From JADJEK01 sp052034255 (GTDB taxonomy: Bacteria; Planctomycetota; B15-G4; JADJEK01), in NCBI GenBank assembly GCA_052034255.1, contig JBPOIU010000067.1:1-64000 (forward strand): a stretch of DNA of 64,000 nucleotides. Direction: 5' to 3'. The stretch's first letter is position 1. The number at the start of each line of letters is the position of its first letter. The translations under genes and the position numbers were made by a program. This document shows, in pieces, positions 41,911 to 49,355 of this stretch. The notes under the pieces are model-generated. The model worked only from the letters and a program-made list of their open reading frames with translations. It made no database searches and had not been told where the DNA came from.

Positions 41911-43104
41911 ATGGTGCGTTCATCCGTCGCGGGACTGCTCGCGCTGACGTTGTTCGGAGTGGGCGCGACGACGTCCACGGCCGCCGAAGTGGTGGTGCGC
42001 ACGGTCGACGGCAAGCGCCTGACCGCGGCCGGCGCCAGCATCGAGAGCGGCGACGCGTTGCGTCTCACCGGATCGACTCCCGATCGCATCGCGCTGGCGG
42101 ACGTGGTCAGCCTCGAGTTCGCGACTCCCGGCGAGCGTGCGCCCGACGCCTGGGAGGTCACGCTGGTCGATGGGTCACGCGTGGTCGGAACGCTCGCCGC
42201 GGCGGACGAAGACGAAGTCGCGTTGACCACCGCCGCGTTCGGCGCGTTGCGCCTGCCCCTCGACCTCGTGCGGTCGATCGGACGCGGGGGGGCGTCGGCG
42301 CCGGAGCCGGCAGCCGATGCCGAGTTGGATCTCGTCCTCCGCAAGGGCGGCGACGCGCTGCGCGGAACGGTCACGTCGATGGGGTCGTCCGGCGTTCGGA
42401 TCGACGGTGACCTCGGCGCGGTCACGCTGGCGCAGGCCGACGTCGAGTCCATCGTGATCGCGCACGTCGATGAACCGCCGGCGTTCACGCGCACGCGCCC
42501 CGTCGCACTCGTGGCGGTCGGCGGGAGCGAGGTGAACGCGGACCTCCGAGCGCTCGATCGGACGAAGGTCACGGTCGCGACGCTGTTCGCGAAGGAACTC
42601 GCGGTCCGCGTCGACGACGTCGTCGCGCTGCGACTCGGCGCCGCGCGCGCGGAGTACCTGAGCGATCTGACGCCGACGCGCGTCGAGCAGACGCCGTACT
42701 TCGGCGGGCCCGACGATTTCCTGTTTCCGTGGCAGCGGGATCGCAGCGTCACCGGTGGCCCGCTGGTCGCGGGTGGGCGGACGTTCACGAAGGGGCTCGG
42801 ACTGCATGCGCGCACACGTCTGACGTATGCGCTGGAGGGCCGTTTCGAGCGCTTGGAAGCCGTCGTCGGCGTGTCCGACGAGGTCCTCGCGCTGGACGCC
42901 AAGGGGTCGATCGAAGTGCGGATCCTGGTCGACGGTGCGGCCGCATGGACGAGTCCGGTGCTGCGCGGCGGGGACGCCGCGGTCGAGGTCCCGTCGATCG
43001 CGCTCGGCTCCGCCCGTGAATTGACGATCGAAGTGGACTTCGCCGATGCGGCCGATGCGGCGGATCGCGCGATCATCGGCGACGCGCTGCTGGTCAAGAA
43101 ATGA
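41911..43104 (+). CDS. Secreted protein with C-terminal NPCBM/NEW2-like domain
   Basis: 397 residues from ATG 41911, with AAAGGAAC upstream and a signal peptide next (VRSSVAGLLALTLFGVGA). Residues about 25-220 contain repeated short beta motifs (LVDGSRVVGTLAAADEDEV, LRKGGDALRGTVTSMGSSG), like the SH3/Sm-like repeats found in several planctomycete exported proteins. Residues about 255-397 match the NPCBM/NEW2 pattern (TFTKGLGLHARTRLTYALEG ... RFERLEAVVGVSDE), a carbohydrate-binding beta-sandwich first seen on glycosidases. No catalytic domain accompanies it. It probably binds glycan at the cell surface. Confidence 0.82.
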   Translation: MVRSSVAGLLALTLFGVGATTSTAAEVVVRTVDGKRLTAAGASIESGDALRLTGSTPDRIALADVVSLEFATPGERAPDAWEVTLVDGSRVVGTLAAADEDEVALTTAAFGALRLPLDLVRSIGRGGASAPEPAADAELDLVLRKGGDALRGTVTSMGSSGVRIDGDLGAVTLAQADVESIVIAHVDEPPAFTRTRPVALVAVGGSEVNADLRALDRTKVTVATLFAKELAVRVDDVVALRLGAARAEYLSDLTPTRVEQTPYFGGPDDFLFPWQRDRSVTGGPLVAGGRTFTKGLGLHARTRLTYALEGRFERLEAVVGVSDEVLALDAKGSIEVRILVDGAAAWTSPVLRGGDAAVEVPSIALGSARELTIEVDFADAADAADRAIIGDALLVKK

Positions 43105-43142
43105 ACGGCGCGGCGCGGTAACTCGCTCGCCCGCCGCGCGTC

Positions 43143-43898
43143 GTGGCGGCGGAGGGCGCCATGGCGCAGCGTGACGAGATCTCGGATGCGAGTGCCGCGG
43201 GCCAGGCCTCCGGCCCGCGAGCAGCGGACGTCGCACACGAGATCTTGCCGCGGGAGCGGTTGTATGCCGCCGGCGCGGCGGCGCTCGCGGCCGACGAGCT
43301 CTTGGCCTTGCTGCTCGGCACCGGCGCGCGTTCGGTGCACGTCAGTGAGCTCGCGCGCGTGCTGCTCGCGCGCGCGGGCGGGTTGCGTGGACTCGCGCAT
43401 CGCACGCTCGACGAGTGGATCGCCGAACGCGGCGTCGGTCCGGCGCGCGCGGCGCGGCTCGTCGCTGCGTTCGAACTCGCGCGCCGGCTCGCGCAGGAGC
43501 CGCGGCCGCGCGGACTCGCGATCCGCTCCGGACACGACGTCGTGCGGATCCTGGGCGGGCGCCTCCGCGATCAATCGAAGGAGTCGTTCGTGGCGCTGCT
43601 GCTCGACGGCAAGCACCGGCTGGTGCGCGAGGAAATGGTGTCCCAGGGCTCGTTGACCGCGTCGATCGTGCATCCGCGCGAGGTCTTTCGCGCCGCGATC
43701 CGCGAGGGCGCGGCGGCGTTGGTCGTCGCGCACAATCACCCGAGCGGCGACCCGAGCCCGAGCCGTGAGGACATCGACATCACGGCGCGCTTGGTCGAAG
43801 CCGGGCAATTGGTCGGTATTCCGCTGCTCGACCACGTGGTACTCGGCGACGGTAACTTCGTGTCGTTGCGCGAACGCGGGTTGATCGGCGCGCGTTGA
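43143..43898 (+). CDS. radC: RadC/JAMM-domain protein
   Basis: 251 residues from 43143 (ATG 43161 is an equally good start). The N-terminal helix-hairpin-helix-like region contains LLGTGARSVHVSELARVLL and ERGVGPARAARLVAAFELARR. The JAMM metal-binding motif is complete near residue 197: HNHPSGDPSPSREDID, with an upstream catalytic glutamate position in SKESFVALLLD. RadC was once linked to DNA repair, but that link is doubtful; JAMM proteins are often peptidases. The gene lies between the NPCBM protein and the phosphoesterase on the same strand. Confidence 0.93.
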   Translation: MAAEGAMAQRDEISDASAAGQASGPRAADVAHEILPRERLYAAGAAALAADELLALLLGTGARSVHVSELARVLLARAGGLRGLAHRTLDEWIAERGVGPARAARLVAAFELARRLAQEPRPRGLAIRSGHDVVRILGGRLRDQSKESFVALLLDGKHRLVREEMVSQGSLTASIVHPREVFRAAIREGAAALVVAHNHPSGDPSPSREDIDITARLVEAGQLVGIPLLDHVVLGDGNFVSLRERGLIGAR

Positions 43899-44004
43899 CG
43901 CGAGACCGCGCGCTCGGATAGAAGGGTCCGATTCGCGATCGGTCCCCAATTCCCGTGTGCGTCACCGGGCTCGGTGGGATCCTCCAGTACCGTCGAGGCT
44001 CGCC

Positions 44005-44760
44005 GTGCTCGCGCTGATCTCCGACCTGCACTCGAACATGGATGCGATTCGCGCGGTGTTCGACGACATCGCGGCCCAGGGGGTTACCCGGATCGCCTGC
44101 CTCGGCGACGTGATCGGGTACGGCCCGGAGCCGCGCCAAGCGCTGTCCGAGGTCAAGCGCTTCGAGTTCTGTCTGCGCGGCAACCACGAAGAAGCGGTGC
44201 TCTACTTCGCCGAGGACTTCAACGAGAAGGCACGGACCGCGCTCGATTGGACCCGCGACCAACTGAACGACCCGTCGGTCGCGCGTGAAGATCGCTTCGA
44301 GTACTGGCGCGTGTTGTCCGACGTCATGAAAGTCGAGCATCGCACCGCGGACGCGCTGTTCGTCCATGGTTCGCCGCGCGACCCGATTCGCGAGTACATG
44401 CTCCCCGCGGACGTGAAGAACGCGGAGAAGATGAAGGGCGTGTTCGCGAAGCAGGACCGCCCGTGGTGCTTCGTCGGCCACAGCCACGTCCCCGGCGTGT
44501 ACGTCGAGAACGGCGGCTTCGTCGCGCCGAAGGATTGCGGTGGCTCGTGGACGCGCAAGCCACACGAAAAGGCGCTCGTGAACATCGGGTCGGTGGGGCA
44601 GCCGCGCGATGGCGATCCGCGCGCGAGTTACGTCCTGTTCGACGGCAACACGGTGACCTTCCGTCGAGTCGAGTACGACGTCGAAAGCGCCATGAACAAG
44701 ATCCTCGCGACGAAGGTGCTGCCGAGCTACCTCGCCGAGCGGCTGAAAGTCGGAAGGTAG
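44005..44760 (+). CDS. Calcineurin-like metallophosphoesterase
   Basis: 251 residues from GTG 44005, with GAGG seven bases upstream; an ATG at 43957 would add an unlikely proline/arginine leader. The five metal-ligand motifs are present in order: LALISDLHSNMDA, CLGDVIGYGPEP, LRGNHEEAVLYF, LFVHGSPRDP and FVGHSHVPGVY. This is the YfcE/MJ0936-like branch, whose members hydrolyse phosphodiesters with two metal ions. The substrate is unknown. It abuts yidC (stop at 44760, next start 44761), so they are probably co-transcribed. Confidence 0.92.
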   Translation: MLALISDLHSNMDAIRAVFDDIAAQGVTRIACLGDVIGYGPEPRQALSEVKRFEFCLRGNHEEAVLYFAEDFNEKARTALDWTRDQLNDPSVAREDRFEYWRVLSDVMKVEHRTADALFVHGSPRDPIREYMLPADVKNAEKMKGVFAKQDRPWCFVGHSHVPGVYVENGGFVAPKDCGGSWTRKPHEKALVNIGSVGQPRDGDPRASYVLFDGNTVTFRRVEYDVESAMNKILATKVLPSYLAERLKVGR

Positions 44761-46572
44761 GTGCGCGTGGAGCGCCGTGGTTTCGTCACTCTGACGCTGT
44801 GCATCCTGTTCACGCTGGTGTACTTCAAGTTCCTCGCGCCGCCACCGCCGCCGGCGAAGGGTGACGGGCAACCCGCGGCGACGTCGACCGACGGGACGAA
44901 GGCGCCGGCGAACGGAACCGCGTCGGACTCGGGCGCGACGGACACGCAAACGCAATCGCCCGCGGTCGAGTCGGGCACGTATGCGGCCACGAACGCGAAC
45001 CTCGCCGAGATCCGCCCGTTCGAGAACGAGGCGCTGCGGGTCGAGTTCACGAATCGCGGCGCCGGTGTGCGCCAGATCTACCTCCGGGAGTACTTCGCGA
45101 ATCTCGACGCGAAGATCGCGCGGCGCTCGGACCCGTCGGGTTGGGTGAAGTTGTTCCGCGACGACCCGACCAAGCCGCATCGTCCGGCGCTCGCCGTGCG
45201 CGAACTCGCGCGCCCCGGAGTCTCGCCGCGCTGGAAGCTCGACGAGGTCTTGTGGGAGGTCGCGGAAGAGAAGTCCGAGACCGGCAATCGCGTCGTGGTG
45301 TTCCGCTACGACGCCGCCGATGGCACGCAATTCGAGAAGCGGATCGAATGCCTCCCGGGCCGCCACTGGCTCAAGGTCACGTTGAAGGTCGGGAGTCGCG
45401 ATCCAGGTCATCGCGGCAATGCGATCGACCTGCTCGTCACCGCCGCCGACGGCATCAAGGACCTCGAACGCGGTCAGTTCACGGATCCGCCGAAAGCGTT
45501 CTTCGGCGTCGTGGACCGCTACAACCAGGCCACCGTCACCGCCGCTCTCGGCTCCGCGTTGGCGGAGGAGCCGCGGGACGTCACCGGCGGTGAGCAGCAG
45601 AAGATCGCGTTCGTCGGCGCGGGCAACTTGTACTTCGCCGCCATGCTGCGGCCGGAGACGCTCGGCGACGCGATCGGGGGTTCACTGCGCGGCGCGGAGC
45701 ACGACGTCGAGGCCGTGTCGGCCGACATGCAGCTGTTCCTCCGCATCCCGCACGATGGGGGTATGGACGCCCGGGCGATGCGGATGTTCGGCGGGCCGAA
45801 GTCGAAGAGCCTGTTCCTCGCGGAAGACCTCGCGTCGTTCGAGCCGCTGATCGAGCTCGATTACGGCTGGGGCTTCCACTGGATCAACAAGCTCCTGCTC
45901 GTGATCCTGAACTTCTTCCACGGCCTGACCACGAATTGGGGCGTGGCCGTGGTGCTGCTGACGCTGGTGCTGCGCGTCTCGATGTTCCCCGTCACGCGCA
46001 TGCAGCAAGTGAGCATGCAGAAGTACTCGAACCAGATGATGGTCCTGAAGCCGAAGCTCGATCAGTTGCGCGAGCGGTACAAGGACAACGCCCAGCGCTT
46101 CGCCCAGGAGCAGATGAAACTGCTGAAGGAGCATCAAGTGCGCCCGCCGGTCGTGGGCTGCCTCACGTCCTTCATCACGATCCCGGTGTTCGTCGCGATG
46201 TTCCAGATCCTGCGCTCGTCGATCGACTTGCGCCACGCCGGGTTCGTCGGCTGGATCCACGATCTGTCGTTGCCCGACGCCCTGTTCGTGATCCCGGGCA
46301 TCCACATCAACTTCAACGTCCTGCCGCTCCTCGCGACGGGAGCGTTCTTGTGGCAGATGTCGCTCGCGCCGAAGCCGTCGGATCCGCAGGCTCAGCAGCA
46401 GCAGAAGATCATGATGATCATGCCGGTCGTGTTCGGCGTGATGTTCTACAACTACGCCGCTGGCCTCTCGCTCTACATGCTGGTCTCGAGCCTCTACGGC
46501 ATCTTCGAGTCGAAGGTCATCCGCAAGCGGTTCTTCCCGTTGCCGCCGGCCGCCGGGTCCGTCGCCAAGTGA
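44761..46572 (+). CDS. yidC: Membrane protein insertase YidC
   Basis: 603 residues from GTG 44761. N-terminal helix (FVTLTLCILFTLVYFKFL), a linker rich in Pro/Ala/Thr, and the periplasmic beta-sandwich of Gram-negative YidC (about 85-360). The core insertase begins near residue 365: helix around NWGVAVVLLTLVLRVSMFPV, the cytosolic coiled hairpin SMQKYSNQMMVLKPKLDQL, then VGCLTSFITIPVFVAMFQIL and two more helices. The conserved arginine of the groove is in LVLRVSMFP. It inserts and folds inner-membrane proteins with or without SecYEG. Unlike in many bacteria it is not next to rpmH/rnpA. Confidence 0.95.
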   Translation: MRVERRGFVTLTLCILFTLVYFKFLAPPPPPAKGDGQPAATSTDGTKAPANGTASDSGATDTQTQSPAVESGTYAATNANLAEIRPFENEALRVEFTNRGAGVRQIYLREYFANLDAKIARRSDPSGWVKLFRDDPTKPHRPALAVRELARPGVSPRWKLDEVLWEVAEEKSETGNRVVVFRYDAADGTQFEKRIECLPGRHWLKVTLKVGSRDPGHRGNAIDLLVTAADGIKDLERGQFTDPPKAFFGVVDRYNQATVTAALGSALAEEPRDVTGGEQQKIAFVGAGNLYFAAMLRPETLGDAIGGSLRGAEHDVEAVSADMQLFLRIPHDGGMDARAMRMFGGPKSKSLFLAEDLASFEPLIELDYGWGFHWINKLLLVILNFFHGLTTNWGVAVVLLTLVLRVSMFPVTRMQQVSMQKYSNQMMVLKPKLDQLRERYKDNAQRFAQEQMKLLKEHQVRPPVVGCLTSFITIPVFVAMFQILRSSIDLRHAGFVGWIHDLSLPDALFVIPGIHINFNVLPLLATGAFLWQMSLAPKPSDPQAQQQQKIMMIMPVVFGVMFYNYAAGLSLYMLVSSLYGIFESKVIRKRFFPLPPAAGSVAK

Positions 46573-46614
46573 CCGTGATTCCTGACGTTGCGCCGCCGGC
46601 GCGACGCGCGGCTC

Positions 46615-46635
46615 GACCCCCTGGATTTGGGGGTT
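46615..46635. terminator. Hairpin after yidC
   Basis: ACCCCC and GGGGGT pair around a TGGATTT loop (46616-46621 with 46629-46634). It lies 43 bases past the yidC stop and just before the candidate nrdR promoter. The stem is short and there is no U-run, so it is a modest candidate. Confidence 0.45.
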
Positions 46636-46643
46636 CGGCTGCA

Positions 46644-46672
46644 TTGACACACAACCGCTAGCGTGATACACC
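46644..46672 (+). promoter_or_regulatory. Candidate nrdR promoter with NrdR-box-like dyad
   Basis: TTGACA (46644-46649), a perfect -35, is 17 bases from TACACC (46667-46672), which is preceded by TGA as in extended -10 elements. The sequence ACACAACCGCTAGCGT at 46649-46664 falls within the spacer. It agrees with the NrdR-box consensus (ACACwATATATwGTGT) in both outer arms (11 of 16 positions) though not in the centre. This placement fits autorepression of nrdR. A second box at the usual helical spacing was not found. Confidence 0.4.
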
Positions 46673-46877
46673 CTCCGCGCCTTCGGGGCGGAACTCGTTT
46701 CGCGGCGCGGGAATGGGACCGCGAGGAATCGATTCAGCCCGCAGCCGAGGGCGCGGCACCCGGTGCTTCGTCCGCTCCGCGCGAGGGGACGACTTGCGGC
46801 GGTCATGCGAGCCGCGAACCTCCCGAACGACGCCGGCTCGAAACCCGATCCCGTAGGCCAAGAAGGCAACGACGCGC

Positions 46878-47345
46878 ATGCGCTGTCCGTATTGCTCCGC
46901 GAACAACGATCGAGTCATCGACTCGCGGACATCCGGCGATGCGTTCGTGATCCGCCGGCGGCGGGAATGCCTCGAATGCAACAAGCGGTTCACGACCTAC
47001 GAGAAGGTCGAGCAACCGGTGTTGATGGTCGTGAAGAAGGACGGCTCGCGCGTCGCGTTCGATCGCGCCAAGGTCATGCACGGCATGCTGCGCGCCTGCG
47101 AGAAGCGGCCGGTGTCGATCGATCGCCTCGAAGAGTCCGTCAACCGCATCGAGCAGCAGCTACACGAGATGTTCGACAAGGAAGTCTCGTCGAAGTTCAT
47201 CGGCCAGCTCGTGATGACCGCACTGAAGGAGATCGACCACGTCGCGTACGTGCGCTTCGCGTCGGTTTATCGCGAGTTCAAGGACGTCGCCGAGTTCCTC
47301 GACGAGCTGCGGCCGTTGCTCGAGAAGAAGAAGGAGGGCACGTGA
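46878..47345 (+). CDS. nrdR: Transcriptional repressor NrdR
   Basis: 155 residues, the normal size. An N-terminal zinc ribbon (MRCPYCSANNDRVIDSR, then ECLECNKRFTTYE) is followed by an ATP-cone (residues about 47-137: VVKKDGSRVAFDRAKVMHG). NrdR represses ribonucleotide reductase genes when its ATP-cone holds dATP with ATP. The stop overlaps the GTG of the next gene by four bases, and that gene itself contains two ATP-cones. No reductase genes (nrdA/B, nrdJ, complete nrdD) are in the window. Confidence 0.95.
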   Translation: MRCPYCSANNDRVIDSRTSGDAFVIRRRRECLECNKRFTTYEKVEQPVLMVVKKDGSRVAFDRAKVMHGMLRACEKRPVSIDRLEESVNRIEQQLHEMFDKEVSSKFIGQLVMTALKEIDHVAYVRFASVYREFKDVAEFLDELRPLLEKKKEGT

Positions 47346-49351
47346 CGCCGGTGTCCTCCATCCGCGTGAAGAAGCGCGACGGGCGTGAAGTCCCGTTCGA
47401 CCAGGGCAAGATCGCCGACGCGCTGTATCGCGCCGCGCGCGCGGTCGGCGGCGGCGATCGGCTGTTGTCCGAGGAACTGGCGTCGGTCGTCGCGCTGTAC
47501 GTCGAACGCGAGTGGAAGGACAAGACTCCGACGATCGACGACATCTCGGACCTGATCGAGAAGGTCCTGATCGAGACCGGCCACGCGCGCACCGCGAAGG
47601 CGTACATCCTCGAACGCGACCGCCGCAATCGCATCCGCGCGTCGCTGCGGGTGCGACGCGAAGAGCGTGGCGTCGGACTCGGCGCCAATGCGGCCGCCGC
47701 GCCGCCGAAAGTCGACGCGCGCACGCACGGCACGATCGCGACCTGGTCGAAGGCGAAGATCGTCGAAGCGCTCGTGACCGAAGCCGAGCTGCCGCCGCCC
47801 TTGGCCGAAGAGATCGCGGGTGAAGTGGAGCGCCGCGTGTTCGGTTCCGGCCTGACACGCATCTCGACCACGCTGATCCGCGCACTGGTCGACAACGAGC
47901 TGTTCGAACGCGGTCACGACAAGTTCCTGAATCGCCAGACCGTGCTCGGCCTGCCGCGCTTCGACCTCGATCGCTTGGCGCGCGCGGGGTTCGACGCGGA
48001 TCGGACGATCGCGCTCTCCGGCCGCGCGCTCGACGACGCGGTCGCGGCGAACCTGTGGACGCAATACGCGCTGCTCGAGGTCGTTCCGCAGGACGTGGCC
48101 GACTTGCACATGGGCGGAACGCTGCACATCGGCGGACTCGCGGCGCCGACGCGCATGCAGGAGTTCGATCTCCAGCTCGGGTCCTTGCCGGTCACCGTGG
48201 AGGACGACGACGCGATCCTGGCGTGGCGTTCTCGCGTGCGTGAGGCCGGCCACGTCGCGTCCGAATGCGTGCGCGTGCGCGGCCTCGACGGCGCGTTGCT
48301 GCCGCGGTTCGCGTCGGGTTTCGCTCCCGCGGTCGCCGCGCGTCGGCTGGTCGCGGCATGGACCGAACCGCGCTCGAGCGCGCTCGCACCGCGGCTCGCC
48401 GCGGTGTTGCCGCTCGCGCCGTCGACGAGCGCGTTGGACGCGGCGCGCGGCCGCGGCATGGACCGCGATGCCGCGCAGAAGGCCTGGCACGAGTTCCTGC
48501 TGGCGTGGTTGCGCGAGATCGCGGCGCGGCGCGATACGGCGAGGGTGCCCGAGACCGTGGTCGAACTCGCGACGGACCTCGACGCGGCGTGGGGCGTCGT
48601 CGAGCAGGCCGTGGTCCACGAGGGCGATCCCGGATCTGTGCGCTTCGTGCTGGCCGACGCTTCGCTGTTCTCGAGCGCGCTCGCCGCGCCCTTGGCGTCG
48701 CGGGTGCATGTCGACGTCGCACAGGCCGCGTTCCGTGCGCATCGATTCGATCCCGAGATGTTGATCGCCGCGGTGCTCGAGAGCGTGGACGCGGCTCTCG
48801 CCGCCTGCGAAGCGCGTGCGCGCTATCTCGAGCGCTTGGTCGGCGCGGCCAACCCGCGGGAAGCGATTCGCGCGCTCGACGGTGTCGCGACCGGTACGCG
48901 CCACGAGATCGCGCTGGCGGGTATCGACGCCGCCTGCCGCATCGCGTTCGACCAATCGGCGGTGTCGAGCGAGCGCGCCGCCGCGTTCGTCCGCACGCTC
49001 GTGGAACGCGTCGGCGCCCGTGTCGCCGCCGGTGCGAAAGAGCGTCGGTTGGCGGTCTCGACCGCGATCACGCACGACGCCGCCGTACTGGCGCGATTCG
49101 GTCAGATCGACTTCGCGCGCCATGCGCGGGGCCGTGACCTGCACGGCGTCGCGCACGATGGCCGCTCCTACGTCTACGGCTGCGGCGTGTTGGCCGTGGC
49201 CGACGATTGCGAACCGACGGCCGCGGCACGCGTCGAATCGACCGTGCGCGCGTTGTTGACCGCTCCGACGACGCTGCCCGCGCTGCACGCGACGGCGTCC
49301 GATCGAGTCCTGTTCTTGCGCGAGTTCGTCGCCCTCCGGAAAAAGGCCTGA
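47342..49351 (+). CDS. Double ATP-cone protein with degenerate NrdD-like region
   Basis: 669 residues from GTG 47342; GGAGG precedes it by about five bases and the GTGA overlaps the nrdR stop. Residues about 5-95 are a clear ATP-cone (IRVKKRDGREVPFDQGKIAD). Residues about 125-215 read as a second, less conserved cone (TIATWSKAKIVEAL ... FLNRQTVLGLPRF). Residues about 230-285 resemble the N-terminal part of anaerobic ribonucleotide reductase (YALLEVVPQDVADLHMGGT then LHIGGL). The remainder is alanine-rich alpha/beta sequence without the catalytic cysteines, zinc cysteines or C-terminal glycyl-radical motif. It therefore looks like a reductase-derived nucleotide sensor and not an enzyme. Coupling to nrdR supports a regulatory role. 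Confidence 0.82.
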   Translation: MTPVSSIRVKKRDGREVPFDQGKIADALYRAARAVGGGDRLLSEELASVVALYVEREWKDKTPTIDDISDLIEKVLIETGHARTAKAYILERDRRNRIRASLRVRREERGVGLGANAAAAPPKVDARTHGTIATWSKAKIVEALVTEAELPPPLAEEIAGEVERRVFGSGLTRISTTLIRALVDNELFERGHDKFLNRQTVLGLPRFDLDRLARAGFDADRTIALSGRALDDAVAANLWTQYALLEVVPQDVADLHMGGTLHIGGLAAPTRMQEFDLQLGSLPVTVEDDDAILAWRSRVREAGHVASECVRVRGLDGALLPRFASGFAPAVAARRLVAAWTEPRSSALAPRLAAVLPLAPSTSALDAARGRGMDRDAAQKAWHEFLLAWLREIAARRDTARVPETVVELATDLDAAWGVVEQAVVHEGDPGSVRFVLADASLFSSALAAPLASRVHVDVAQAAFRAHRFDPEMLIAAVLESVDAALAACEARARYLERLVGAANPREAIRALDGVATGTRHEIALAGIDAACRIAFDQSAVSSERAAAFVRTLVERVGARVAAGAKERRLAVSTAITHDAAVLARFGQIDFARHARGRDLHGVAHDGRSYVYGCGVLAVADDCEPTAAARVESTVRALLTAPTTLPALHATASDRVLFLREFVALRKKA

Positions 49352-49355
49352 ATCC

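Larger units (their letters stand above)
46573..46877. other. Intergenic region between yidC and nrdR
   Basis: 305 bases. It holds a hairpin at 46615-46635, the candidate nrdR promoter at 46644-46672 with an NrdR-box-like dyad, and a leader of about 200 bases before nrdR. The open frame that runs through it (46763 onward) is the out-of-gene extension of the ATP-cone gene's frame and reads as arginine-rich non-coding sequence until 47342. Confidence 0.6.

Noticed and set aside
46763..47341. Extending the ATP-cone gene upstream to 46763
   Set aside because: That part is the out-of-frame reading of nrdR and its leader; the GTG at 47342 has a good ribosome site and overlaps the nrdR stop.
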